Shown here piece by piece: positions 10,311 through 19,296 of a DNA stretch of 38,111 nt. The stretch is taken from assembly GCA_029265155.1 (NCBI GenBank), contig JAJUJV010000008.1:1-38111 (forward strand). The letters run 5' to 3'. Position 1 is the stretch's first letter. Every line of letters starts with the position of its first letter. The notes under the pieces were generated by a model. That model worked only from the letters and a program-made list of their open reading frames with translations. It did not search any database and was not told the origin of the DNA. The DNA is from Altererythrobacter sp. GTDB lineage: Bacteria > Pseudomonadota > Alphaproteobacteria > Sphingomonadales > Sphingomonadaceae. A program made the position numbers and the translations under genes.

Positions 10311-10937
10311 TCAGGCCTTCCAGCCCCAGGCGAGCAGGCACGGCGGGACGTTCATCCAGGTCATGCCGGTTTCGACCCGTTCAAAGTACCGCGCGGTCAG
10401 GTCGCGGGCGACGGTGCTGAACTGGTAGGTCAGGAACGCGCCACCGGGCCGGATCACCCGGTGCGTTGCTGCCACAATGGCGGGACCTACCCCTTCTGGC
10501 AAAGTCGAGAACGGCAGCCCCGACAGCACGTAGTCCGCCTTCTCGTGGCCGAGCGAGCGGACGATGTCCTCGACATCCTCCGCCGAACCCAGCACCGCGT
10601 GGAACCGGCTGTCGCGGATCGTCCGCTTCAGGTAGTCGATGAACAGCGGGTTGGTGTCGATCACCACCAGTTCGCCATCACGCGGCAACCGATCGAGCAC
10701 CGGGCGGCAGAACGTGCCGACGCCCGGGCCGTATTCGACGAAGAGCTTGCACTCGTTCCAGTTCACCGGCCCTAGCATCTTCTCGATCGTCGAGCGCGAC
10801 GACGGGATGATCGAACCGACCATCCGCGGGTGCTCGACGAACCCCCGGAAGAACACGCCGGCGGGGCCAAGAGTCTGCGAGACTCGGCGCATCAAACCTG
10901 CGCCCCGGCGTTCCCCGGCCAACTCGCTGCCATCCAT
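10311..10937 (-). CDS. class I SAM-dependent methyltransferase, phospholipid N-methyltransferase-like
   Basis: FFRGFVEHPRMVGSIIPSSRSTIEKML; FVEYGPGVGTFCRPVLDRL; ADYVLSGLPFSTLP. Confidence 0.8.
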   Translation of the reverse strand: MDGSELAGERRGAGLMRRVSQTLGPAGVFFRGFVEHPRMVGSIIPSSRSTIEKMLGPVNWNECKLFVEYGPGVGTFCRPVLDRLPRDGELVVIDTNPLFIDYLKRTIRDSRFHAVLGSAEDVEDIVRSLGHEKADYVLSGLPFSTLPEGVGPAIVAATHRVIRPGGAFLTYQFSTVARDLTARYFERVETGMTWMNVPPCLLAWGWKA

Positions 10938-11056
10938 GCTGTGGAACGTGCCCCTTTCGCTGTGCGGGCATTAGGGCTTTGCCCGCGGACAAGGCGCCCG
11001 ACTGGCAAATCTGCCCCGGCAATGCAAGCGTAGCCGTGAACGGCTCATCGCTCATC

Positions 11057-11401
11057 TCACAGAATTTCGTCCACCTTTTCGGCCGGCCGGCAGAGCCGAA
11101 CACCCTTTTCGGTCTCGACCAGCGGCCGTTCGATCAGCCGCGGTTCGGCCGCCATCGCTTCGAGCACTTCGTCATCACTGGCCGAAGGCAAGCCTCGATC
11201 TTCCGCATCGGTGCCACGCAGCCGCAGCCCCTGGACCGGCGTGATGCCGGCATCGCGATAGAGCTGCGCCAGCTTGTCGCGCGAGGGCGGGTCCTTCAGG
11301 TACTCGACCACTTCGAGCTCGACATCGTCCCGCTCCTGCAACTGCGCCAGCACCTTGCGCGAGGTACCGCAGTTGGAGTTGTGCCAGATCGTCGCTTTCA
11401 T
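11057..11401 (-). CDS. arsC: glutaredoxin-dependent arsenate reductase ArsC
   Basis: MKATIWHNSNCGTSRKVLAQL catalytic Cys motif; LIERPLVETEKGVRLCRPAEKV. Confidence 0.9.
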   Translation of the reverse strand: MKATIWHNSNCGTSRKVLAQLQERDDVELEVVEYLKDPPSRDKLAQLYRDAGITPVQGLRLRGTDAEDRGLPSASDDEVLEAMAAEPRLIERPLVETEKGVRLCRPAEKVDEIL

Positions 11402-11411
11402 CGTCTTGCTC

Positions 11412-11948
11412 CTAGGGGGCGCGCATTGCGGGGACAGCGGCCGCTGCGTCTTGGGGATCGATGCCGGGAGCCGGCGCTGCGCTGATGCGCTCGGCCCGCC
11501 GGGCGACGCGGCCGGCGCGCTGGATCGCGCGAACCAGCCGCGGATAGACCCCGCAGCGGCACAAATTGGGAATAGCCTGCTTGATTTCTTCCTCGCTGGG
11601 GGCGGCGTTGCGCGCCAGGAGGCCGGCGGCGGCAATGGCGATGCCCGGCGTGCAGAACCCGCACTGAATCGCCTGCTCCGCCACCAGGGCCTGCTGCACC
11701 GGATGCGAGCGGTCGCGCGACAGGCCCTCGATCGTGGTGACGATCCGCCCTTCGGCTTCGGCCAACGTCACCAGGCAACTGCGCAGCGCGGCTCCGTCGA
11801 TCAGCACCATGCAGGCGCCGCAGTCGCCGACGCCGCAGCCGTACTTAGTGCCGGTGAGGTTGGCGGCATCGCGCAGCGCCCACAGCAGCGGCGTCTGCGG
11901 ATCAAGCTCGAAGCGGACCGGGCGGCCGTTGACGGTGAGATCGGTCAT
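11412..11948 (-). CDS. (2Fe-2S)-binding protein, isoquinoline 1-oxidoreductase alpha-like small subunit of a molybdenum hydroxylase
   Basis: GTKYGCGVGDCGACMVLIDG (plant-type 2Fe-2S) and QCGFCTPGIAIAAAGLL...IPNLCRCGVYPRLVRAI (second 2Fe-2S). Confidence 0.93.
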   Translation of the reverse strand: MTDLTVNGRPVRFELDPQTPLLWALRDAANLTGTKYGCGVGDCGACMVLIDGAALRSCLVTLAEAEGRIVTTIEGLSRDRSHPVQQALVAEQAIQCGFCTPGIAIAAAGLLARNAAPSEEEIKQAIPNLCRCGVYPRLVRAIQRAGRVARRAERISAAPAPGIDPQDAAAAVPAMRAP

Positions 11949-12154
11949 GCCGGTGCGTAGCTTTCCAGATAGCCGCAGCGAGCGCAGCGCCAGGTTTCGA
12001 TCGGGAGACGCCTCAGCCCTTTGAAGTCGATCCCCCACCACTTACGTCGGGGGGCGCCTTCAACCCAGGTTTCGACATTGGTCGAGTAATCCTTGGCCTC
12101 TGGAACAAAACCCTGTTCCATGCGCCCCGCACACTTGGGGCAAGACTTGCTCAT
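11945..12154 (-). CDS. small zinc-ribbon protein (two CxxC motifs)
   Basis: MSKSCPKCAGRMEQGFVPEAKDYSTNVETWVEGAPRRKWWGIDFKGLRRLPIETWRCARCGYLESYAPA; 4-nt overlaps with both neighbouring genes. Confidence 0.8.
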   Translation of the reverse strand: MSKSCPKCAGRMEQGFVPEAKDYSTNVETWVEGAPRRKWWGIDFKGLRRLPIETWRCARCGYLESYAPA

Positions 12155-12912
12155 TCGCGCCAGCTCCGGTCGACTGTGTCCAGCTTGCGCACCCACGCCT
12201 CGAAATCAGCGCGGCCGAAGTCCTTGAGCGCCACCTCGTCCCGGTCGCGCTGGTGCACCGCGATCACTTCCGGCGACACACGGATGGGTTTTCCCAGCGC
12301 CGCTGTCTTGACCTGAATCTCGCAGGCCCGCTGCAGCATGTAGTAGTTGAAGAACATCTCGTAGAGCGTTTCGCCCAGGACCACCGGCCCGTGGTTGCGC
12401 AGCATCAGCACCCGCCTGTCGCCGAGGTTCTTCAGCAGCCGCTCGCCTTCCTCGGCGCGCACGGTGATGCCCTCGAAATCGTGATAGCCGACCTGTCCTT
12501 CGAAGAAGCAGGCATAGAAGTTCGTCGGCGTCAGGCCGTGCTCGCTCGAACAGACCGCCATCGTATCGGGCGTATGCGTATGGACGATGGCGTGCGCCCA
12601 ATCGAGTTGGCGGTGGAACAAGCCATGCTGCGTGAAGCCCGCTTTGTTCACCGGATGGGGGCTGCCGCACAGCTTGTTGCCCTCGCTATCGATCTTGACC
12701 AGATTGCTCGCGCAGACCTCGTTCCACAGCAGCCCGTACGGGTTGATGAGGAATGCCTCCTCCCCGGGGACGCGCAAGGTGATGTGGTTGTAGATCGATT
12801 CCGACCAGCCGAGCATGTCGAAGATCCGGTAACATGCCGCCAGTTCCTGCCGCGCGGTCCACTCCGCATCGCTGCACTCGACATGCCGCCTGAGCTGGGT
12901 TGCCATGATCAT
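12151..12912 (-). CDS. class II aldolase/adducin family protein
   Basis: ESIYNHITLRVPGEEAFLINPYGLLWNEVCASNLVKID; AHAIVHTHTPDTMAVC; LMLRNHGPVVLGETLYEMFFNYYMLQRACE. Confidence 0.95.
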   Translation of the reverse strand: MIMATQLRRHVECSDAEWTARQELAACYRIFDMLGWSESIYNHITLRVPGEEAFLINPYGLLWNEVCASNLVKIDSEGNKLCGSPHPVNKAGFTQHGLFHRQLDWAHAIVHTHTPDTMAVCSSEHGLTPTNFYACFFEGQVGYHDFEGITVRAEEGERLLKNLGDRRVLMLRNHGPVVLGETLYEMFFNYYMLQRACEIQVKTAALGKPIRVSPEVIAVHQRDRDEVALKDFGRADFEAWVRKLDTVDRSWRE

Positions 12913-13206
12913 GCTCCTCTCGGTCGCGGGCTTACCTGAAAAGCTGATCGAATCCATAGTCCGGTCCGCCCTCGGCTTGCGGAAGATTACTAAGATTACG
13001 CCCTCCCGCGCTTAGGTCGCTCTGTGCGGGTGCTTGCTTGAGAGAATTTGAGAACGGCTACCCATGAGACCGTTCAACTAACCTATTCGGTGTTTTTTTG
13101 CAAGGTGCTCCTATCCTCGATGCGCGCCTTCGCAACCAATTGACATTGTCCCCGCGATTGGCGAGCCATGACACAGACGTCGCGGCAAGCGACGCGGGGA
13201 GAGGAT

Positions 13207-13752
13207 ATGGCAGCAGAGCTCGGCTACGGGCAGCCGATGGGCGGTGTCGCCCAGACGGCTTTCGTCGTCCCTGACCTTCACGCGGCGATCAACCGCTGGG
13301 TCGCGGACATGCGGGCCGGTCCGTTCTTCGTGCTGCCCAACTTCCTCGTGCCGGGACAGACCTACCGCGGCGAGGAATCGCGCGCCGACATCACCATCGC
13401 GATGGGCTTTGCCGGACACATGCTGATCGAGCTGATCCAGCCGCTCGACAGCGAACCTTCGGTCTACCAGGAAACCATCGCGCTGCGCGGTTACGGCTTC
13501 CACCATGTCGGCATCGCCTGCGCCGACGTCGATGCCGACAGCCGGGCGTACCAGGCGCGCGGTTATCACGAAGCGTTTCGCGCCTCGGTCCCGACCGGCG
13601 GAGAGGTCGTGTATCTCGACAACGGCACCGGCGCGCAGCTCGGCTTCATCGAGCTGCTGCCGGTCACTCCCGGCATGGATCAGACCTTCACCCGTTTCTG
13701 GGAGGCGTCCCTCGGCTGGGACGGCGCCGATCCCGTTCGCTCCTTCCTCTGA
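13207..13752 (+). CDS. VOC (glyoxalase/bleomycin resistance) family protein
   Basis: VAQTAFVVPDLHAAINRWVADMRAGPFFVLPNF; HMLIELIQPLD; GYGFHHVGIACADVDADSRAYQARGYHE; GAQLGFIELLP. Confidence 0.9.
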   Translation: MAAELGYGQPMGGVAQTAFVVPDLHAAINRWVADMRAGPFFVLPNFLVPGQTYRGEESRADITIAMGFAGHMLIELIQPLDSEPSVYQETIALRGYGFHHVGIACADVDADSRAYQARGYHEAFRASVPTGGEVVYLDNGTGAQLGFIELLPVTPGMDQTFTRFWEASLGWDGADPVRSFL

Positions 13753-13765
13753 AAGACCCGAGCCG

Positions 13766-15067
13766 ATGGCCATCACTTCGGAAACCGAAATCCTCGCCCG
13801 CCAGGATCAGCCGACCGGGAACTGGTCGAAAAATTCACCGGGCTACCAGACCCTGCTGGTATTCCTGCTCAGCCTCAATTTCGGGATCGTGTTCTTCGAC
13901 CGGCAGGCGCTCAACGTGCTCATCCCGATGGGGGTCGAAGCCGATCTGCAACTGTCGCAGACCCAGATCGGACTTCTCGCATCGGGCCTCAGCTTTAGCT
14001 GGGCCATCGCTGCCTTTTTCGTCGGGCGGCTGTCGGACTCGCTTGGCAAGCGAAAGCTGCTGCTGATCATCGCCACGATCGCCTTTTCGCTGTGTTCGTT
14101 CCTGTCGGGACTGGCCACCAGCTTCCTGTTCCTGTTCGCCGCGCGTCTGCTGATGGGCGCGGCGGAAGGCGGCGTGATGCCGATCAGCCACGCCATGGTG
14201 GCAAGCGAGGTCGATCCCAACCGCCGCGGCCTTGCGCAAGGCGTGGCTCAAAACCTCGGCTCGAACCTCCTCGGCAGCTTCCTCGCCCCGGTGGTGCTGG
14301 TAGCCTTCGCCACGGCGTTCAGTTGGCGCGAGGCATTCTACCTGGCGGCAGTACCCGGCATCGTTAGCGCCGCTCTGATCTGGTTCCTGCTCAAGGAACC
14401 GGAGCCGGTGAAAATCGCGGGAACCGAAAAGTCGATCTCGATCCGGGAGGCGCTGAAAGAGCGCAACATGTGGATTTGCGTGGTCGTCGGCGTGCTGATG
14501 GTGGCCCACTTCGTCATCACCTGGGCGTTTATGCCGTTCTATCTCGTAGAGGGCAAAGGCATCGACACCTCCACGATGAGCTGGCTGATGGGCGCGCTCG
14601 GGATCGCGGCGTCGATCTACAGCTTCGTCGTGTCCGGCATTTCGGATTACATTGGCCGCAAGCCGGTGATGGTGGCGCTTCCGTTCCTATCGGTCCTCGG
14701 TCCGCTCGGGGCGTTCTACTTCGAAGGCTCGGCCATGGTCCTGGCGGCGATCTTCTTTGTCGGCTGGGCGGTTAACGGCACGTTCCCGATCTTCATGGCC
14801 ACGATTCCATCGGAAACGTTTAAGCCCATCCATCACGCCACCGTCCTGGGCCTGGCGATGGGTTCGTGCGAAATCCTGGGTGGTGTGTTCGGGCCGCCGA
14901 TCGCGGGCATGCTCAACGACGCTTTCGGGATCGACGCTTTCCTCTACGTCCTGATGGTCCTCGCCGTGATCAGCGGGTTCGTTTCGATGGGATTGCGCGA
15001 GACTGCGCCCGTCGCGCTGGCGCGGCGTGCCGCAAATTCGGCTCCAGCAAAAGGGCATGCCTTCTAG
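13766..15067 (+). CDS. MFS transporter
   Basis: FDRQALNVLIPMGVEADLQLSQTQIGLLASGLSFSWAIAAFFVGRLSDSLGKRKLLL; 12-TM pattern. Confidence 0.93.
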   Translation: MAITSETEILARQDQPTGNWSKNSPGYQTLLVFLLSLNFGIVFFDRQALNVLIPMGVEADLQLSQTQIGLLASGLSFSWAIAAFFVGRLSDSLGKRKLLLIIATIAFSLCSFLSGLATSFLFLFAARLLMGAAEGGVMPISHAMVASEVDPNRRGLAQGVAQNLGSNLLGSFLAPVVLVAFATAFSWREAFYLAAVPGIVSAALIWFLLKEPEPVKIAGTEKSISIREALKERNMWICVVVGVLMVAHFVITWAFMPFYLVEGKGIDTSTMSWLMGALGIAASIYSFVVSGISDYIGRKPVMVALPFLSVLGPLGAFYFEGSAMVLAAIFFVGWAVNGTFPIFMATIPSETFKPIHHATVLGLAMGSCEILGGVFGPPIAGMLNDAFGIDAFLYVLMVLAVISGFVSMGLRETAPVALARRAANSAPAKGHAF

Positions 15068-15078
15068 GGGACAGTCCG

Positions 15079-16020
15079 ATGGGTGTGGTCGCAAAGTTCG
15101 CAACGGCCGGTATCGCCCCCGCGGAACGCTTGCGTTACTGGAATTCGGTCGCCGACGAGGTGTTCTGCGGAACTTTCGTGAATGCCGAGAGCGAGCGGTT
15201 CGAAGGCGAGATGTGGAGCTGGCGGCTGGGCGACTTGGACATGATCCGGACGCGCTCGGTGCAGGCTGCCGTGGGGCGGCGGCCGCTCAACACCCACGAA
15301 GAGCGCGTGATCATGCACATGCAGTGGCGCGGTCAGGGCGAGCACCGTCAGGGCCGGCAGGAGGCGCGACTGGGGCCGGGCGACTTCATCTTCGGGTCGC
15401 CGCACGAGCCCTATGCCTTCAATCTCGCACCGCATGAGATGATGGTAGTCGAGTTTCCACGGCGGGCGCTTGTGGAGCGCGTGCCCGATTTGGACGACTT
15501 GCTTGCCAAGCCGCTCTCCGGCTCGACGTCGGCCGCGCGGGTCTTCAGCGACTTCCTGCTCTCGCTCTGGCGCCAGGCGCGCGATGGAGAAGGCGAGGAT
15601 ACGGCCTGGGGCGAAGGAATGAGCCGCATCTTCTACGACCTCGCCGCGATGGCCGTCCACGAGGCGAAACGCGTATCTTCGAGCCACGCCGCGCCCGAAT
15701 TGCAGCGCCGCGCGTTGGCGTTGATCGACACTCACCTGGCCGATCCGGATTTGCGATCCGCTTCCATGGCCTCCGAACTCGGAACGTCGGTCCGCACCGT
15801 GCAGAACCTGTTCGCGGAGTTGGGCAAGACGCCGACCACGGCCATTCTCGAACGGCGCCTGGAGCGTGCAGCGGACAGGCTGATCGCCGATCCGCAGGCA
15901 ACGATCACCCACGTTGCCTTCGCGCACGGGTTCAACGACAGCGCCTACTTCTCCCGCTGCTTCCGGCAGAAATTCGGCGTGTCGCCACGCGAGTGGCGTC
16001 GCGGCAACAGTCACTGCTGA
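15079..16020 (+). CDS. AraC family transcriptional regulator with AraC-binding-like N-terminal domain
   Basis: C-terminal double HTH: MASELGTSVRTVQNLFAELGKTPTTAILERRLERAADRLIADPQATITHVAFAHGFNDSAYFSRCFRQKFGVSPREWR. Confidence 0.93.
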   Translation: MGVVAKFATAGIAPAERLRYWNSVADEVFCGTFVNAESERFEGEMWSWRLGDLDMIRTRSVQAAVGRRPLNTHEERVIMHMQWRGQGEHRQGRQEARLGPGDFIFGSPHEPYAFNLAPHEMMVVEFPRRALVERVPDLDDLLAKPLSGSTSAARVFSDFLLSLWRQARDGEGEDTAWGEGMSRIFYDLAAMAVHEAKRVSSSHAAPELQRRALALIDTHLADPDLRSASMASELGTSVRTVQNLFAELGKTPTTAILERRLERAADRLIADPQATITHVAFAHGFNDSAYFSRCFRQKFGVSPREWRRGNSHC

Positions 16021-16062
16021 AGACGCACGATAGCGGCCTCTGCACCGGCACGTTACGCGTCA

Positions 16063-16116
16063 GTCCAAGTCGGCTGCGCGCCCGTCCAAGCGCTGCGGCA
16101 AGCCCCCCATTAATAC
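16063..16116 (+). promoter_or_regulatory. candidate AraC-type operator/promoter upstream of the TonB-dependent receptor
   Basis: GTCCAAG at 16063-16069 repeated at 16084-16090 (exact 21-bp spacing), followed by AT-rich -10-like TAATAC at 16111-16116. Confidence 0.4.
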
Positions 16117-16177
16117 CCAACGTGGGCCGCTGCGCGCGGCATCGCCAAAATAACAACTGGGACATGGGAGCGAGACG

Positions 16178-18682
16178 ATGAGAGTGACGCAGGTTTCACT
16201 TGCCGCTTTGGCATGTGCTCTGGCCACGCCGGCCGTCGCACAGGATCAAAACCCCAGCACCGCGACGACCGGCGGCATCCAGGAGATTGTCGTAACCGCG
16301 CAGAAGCGCGCCGAGGACGTGCAGGACGTACCGATCGCAATCAGCGCGTTCAACGCCGAGGCGCTGCAGGAACGCGCGGTCGGCAACATCTCGGCCCTTT
16401 CGGGCATTACTCCGAACGTCACCCTCGACGCCTCGACGCCCTTCTCCGGATCGAGCGCCGTGCTCGGCGCGACGATCCGCGGCATCGGATCGAGTGACTT
16501 CGCGTTCAACATCGACCCGGCGGTCGGCGTCTACCTCGATGGGGTCTATCTCGGCCGCTCGATCGGGGCGAACCAGGACCTGCTCGACGTCGAGCGCATC
16601 GAGGTGCTGAAGGGCCCGCAAGGCACGCTGTTTGGACGCAATACGATCGGCGGCGCAATCTCGATCGTCACCCGCACCCCCGGCGACGAGTTCCGCGTCA
16701 CCGGCGACGTGACCGTCGGCAGCTACGACCGCATGCAGGTCCGCGGCATGATCGAGCTGCCGATCGCGGAGGGTCTCTCGAGCTCGCTCGCGTTCGGCAT
16801 GCTCGACCGCAAAGGTTATCAGAAGCGAGTGGCCTACCCCGGCGATGCCGGCGACTACGATTCGTGGGAGCTGTTCCCGGCTGCCGGCTATGAGAACGCC
16901 GCTCGCCAGGGCGGCGACGATTCGTGGAACCTGCGCGGCAAGCTGCGCTGGGATGACGGCGGCGCGTTCCGCGCCACCGTGACCGGGGACTTCAGTAAAA
17001 TAGATCAGGATTCGACCGCCAACACCGTGGTCGACATCCTCGACGACAATCCCGGCGCGTTCTTCGCCTTCCTCTACAACACCTGCATCAGCTCGACCCC
17101 CGCGGAGATCGCCGCCAGCCCGGTGGGCGACCTCACCAACGTCTGCGGCCCGCGCAGCAGCACCGCCGGCTACAACACGATTCCGGGCCTCGCGAGCCGC
17201 AACGTCGACGCCGATCCGCTCAACGATGTCGCCCCGCTCGACGACCGCTGGGTCAACCAGGACATCGACACGAGCTGGGCGACGGGCAACAACTTCTCGA
17301 AGCTCGACCAAGGCGGCGTCGCCCTCGACCTCGAGCTCGATATCAGCCCCGACGTGATGGTCAGATCGATCTCCTCGTACCGCAAGATCGACTTCGCCGC
17401 GGGCGTGGATCTCGACAACTCGCCGATGCCGATCCTGCAGACCAGCTTCACGGTCGACCAGGAGCAGTGGAGCCAGGAACTCCAGCTGACCGGCTCGGCG
17501 CTCGACGACGCTCTCAATTTCGTCGTCGGTGGCTATGTCTTCAACGAGAAGGGCGACTTGCGCGATTTCGTCACTTTCGCCGGAGGCCTGCTGCAGGTGG
17601 ACGGTCCCGGAACGATCGACACCACGGCCTACGCCGCATTCGGCCAGGTCGACTGGCGCGTGCACGACTTCGTCGGCTTCACGCTCGGCGGCCGCTACAC
17701 CAAGGAAGACAAGAGCTACGTAGGGGCCCAGTCGGACGTCAACGGCTTCAACTACAAGCTCGCCGGCTGCATGGATCTCGATCCTGCCACGGGCAATCCC
17801 AGCGCGGCCTGCGCCGAGGCGATCGGCTTCCCGATCCCGAGCGAGCCGTTCCGCTACTATCCGCTCGAGCCGAACGAGCAGGAGTTCGACAACTTCTCGT
17901 TCAAGGCGGGTGTGCAGCTCTATCCGACCGACGACGTGATGATCTACGGCTCGTTCAGCCAGGGCTACAAGACCGGCGGCTGGACCACCCGCCTGTCGAA
18001 CCCGCTGCCGGTCGCCCCGACCTTCGGCGAAGAAGAGGCCGAGACCTGGGAAGTGGGCGTGAAGTCGACGCTGATCGACCGCCGCCTGCAACTCAACGCC
18101 GCCGCCTTCTCGACGAAGTATGAAGGCATCCAGCTCAACTTCCAGGAAGGCGTCTCGCCGACCGTGAAGAATGCCGGCGACGCCCGCATCAAGGGCTTCG
18201 AGATCGAAGCCCAGGCCGCCCCCAGCGACTTCTTCACGGTGACCGCCTCGGTAGGCTATCTCGACGCCTACTATACCCGCGTCGATGCTCCGGCGCAGGT
18301 CGCTCCGAGCGATATCCAGCTCGGCGTGTTCGCCGGCGCGGATTTGCCCAAGGCGCCCGACTGGAAGATCAACATCGCGCCGCGGCTCGAAGTGCCGCTC
18401 GCCAGCGGATCGCTGATCGTGCTGGCCGACTGGACCCACACCACCGGGATGCGCAACGACACCGAGGGCACCCGGCTGCTGATGCGGCCGGCCACCGACA
18501 TCATCAACGCCAGCGTCACCTACGAGCCCGACGGCGGCAACTGGAACCTGACGATCGGCGGCACCAACCTGACCGACGACCGTCACATCATCACCGGCCA
18601 AGCCCAGGTGGGTGGCGGCGTCATCTACGGCACTTACAGCCGGCCCACCGAGTGGTATGCTCGGCTCGGTTTTGAATTCTAA
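16178..18682 (+). CDS. TonB-dependent receptor
   Basis: Signal peptide, TonB box-like EIVVTAQKRAEDVQDVPIAISAF, plug VERIEVLKGPQGTLFGRNTIGGAISIVTRTP, C-terminal Phe (ARLGFEF). Confidence 0.97.
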   Translation: MRVTQVSLAALACALATPAVAQDQNPSTATTGGIQEIVVTAQKRAEDVQDVPIAISAFNAEALQERAVGNISALSGITPNVTLDASTPFSGSSAVLGATIRGIGSSDFAFNIDPAVGVYLDGVYLGRSIGANQDLLDVERIEVLKGPQGTLFGRNTIGGAISIVTRTPGDEFRVTGDVTVGSYDRMQVRGMIELPIAEGLSSSLAFGMLDRKGYQKRVAYPGDAGDYDSWELFPAAGYENAARQGGDDSWNLRGKLRWDDGGAFRATVTGDFSKIDQDSTANTVVDILDDNPGAFFAFLYNTCISSTPAEIAASPVGDLTNVCGPRSSTAGYNTIPGLASRNVDADPLNDVAPLDDRWVNQDIDTSWATGNNFSKLDQGGVALDLELDISPDVMVRSISSYRKIDFAAGVDLDNSPMPILQTSFTVDQEQWSQELQLTGSALDDALNFVVGGYVFNEKGDLRDFVTFAGGLLQVDGPGTIDTTAYAAFGQVDWRVHDFVGFTLGGRYTKEDKSYVGAQSDVNGFNYKLAGCMDLDPATGNPSAACAEAIGFPIPSEPFRYYPLEPNEQEFDNFSFKAGVQLYPTDDVMIYGSFSQGYKTGGWTTRLSNPLPVAPTFGEEEAETWEVGVKSTLIDRRLQLNAAAFSTKYEGIQLNFQEGVSPTVKNAGDARIKGFEIEAQAAPSDFFTVTASVGYLDAYYTRVDAPAQVAPSDIQLGVFAGADLPKAPDWKINIAPRLEVPLASGSLIVLADWTHTTGMRNDTEGTRLLMRPATDIINASVTYEPDGGNWNLTIGGTNLTDDRHIITGQAQVGGGVIYGTYSRPTEWYARLGFEF

Positions 18683-18690
18683 CGAAAACC

Positions 18691-18726
18691 GGCGAGGAAG
18701 GAGGCCCGGCAGGCCCCTTCCCCGCC
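18691..18726 (+). other. stable intergenic hairpin between TonB receptor and cupin genes
   Basis: GGCGAGGAAGGAGGCC-cggca-GGCCCCTTCCCCGCC, near-perfect stem directly before the cupin Shine-Dalgarno. Confidence 0.6.
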
Positions 18727-18739
18727 AAAAGGAGAGGAC

Positions 18740-19285
18740 ATGCCTGAAGCCCCAACCACCGAACCATGGGCCGGTACGGCGCCGGTTCCGCACGCCTTCC
18801 GTCCCGGGGCCAAGCCCGAAGTCTACATGTCGAAGATCGCCGAGGGCGACGAACGGCTGTGGGTGCCGATCGGACGCCCGCATGTGGAGGACGTGTTCTC
18901 CAAGCCGGTGTGGATCAGCCCAACGCTCAACATGTGGGCGGACGTGCTGATGGCCAAGAAGCCCTGCATCGTGAACCGGCACTATCATCCCAAGCCGATC
19001 TGGGCTTACACGATCAGCGGCAAGTGGGCCTATCTCGAGCACGAGTGGACCGCGACCGCCGGCGACTTCATCTTCGAGACGCCGGGCGAGAGCCACACCC
19101 TCGTTTCGTACGAACACCCCGATCCGATGCGCGTGTTTTTCGTCGTTTCCGGTCCGCTGATGTGGCTCGACGAGCAAGGCAATTCGGTCGGGCACTACGA
19201 CGTCTTCGACTACATGCGCGATGCCCGCGCCCATTACGACGAGGTCGGCATCGGTGCCGACTATGTCGACAGTCTGATCCGCTGA
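18740..19285 (+). CDS. cupin family protein, 2,4'-dihydroxyacetophenone dioxygenase-like
   Basis: CIVNRHYHPKPIWAYTISGKWAYLEHEWTATAGDFIFETPGESHTLVSYE; HxH and downstream His metal-ligand pattern. Confidence 0.75.
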   Translation: MPEAPTTEPWAGTAPVPHAFRPGAKPEVYMSKIAEGDERLWVPIGRPHVEDVFSKPVWISPTLNMWADVLMAKKPCIVNRHYHPKPIWAYTISGKWAYLEHEWTATAGDFIFETPGESHTLVSYEHPDPMRVFFVVSGPLMWLDEQGNSVGHYDVFDYMRDARAHYDEVGIGADYVDSLIR

Positions 19286-19296
19286 GAGGAAATACC

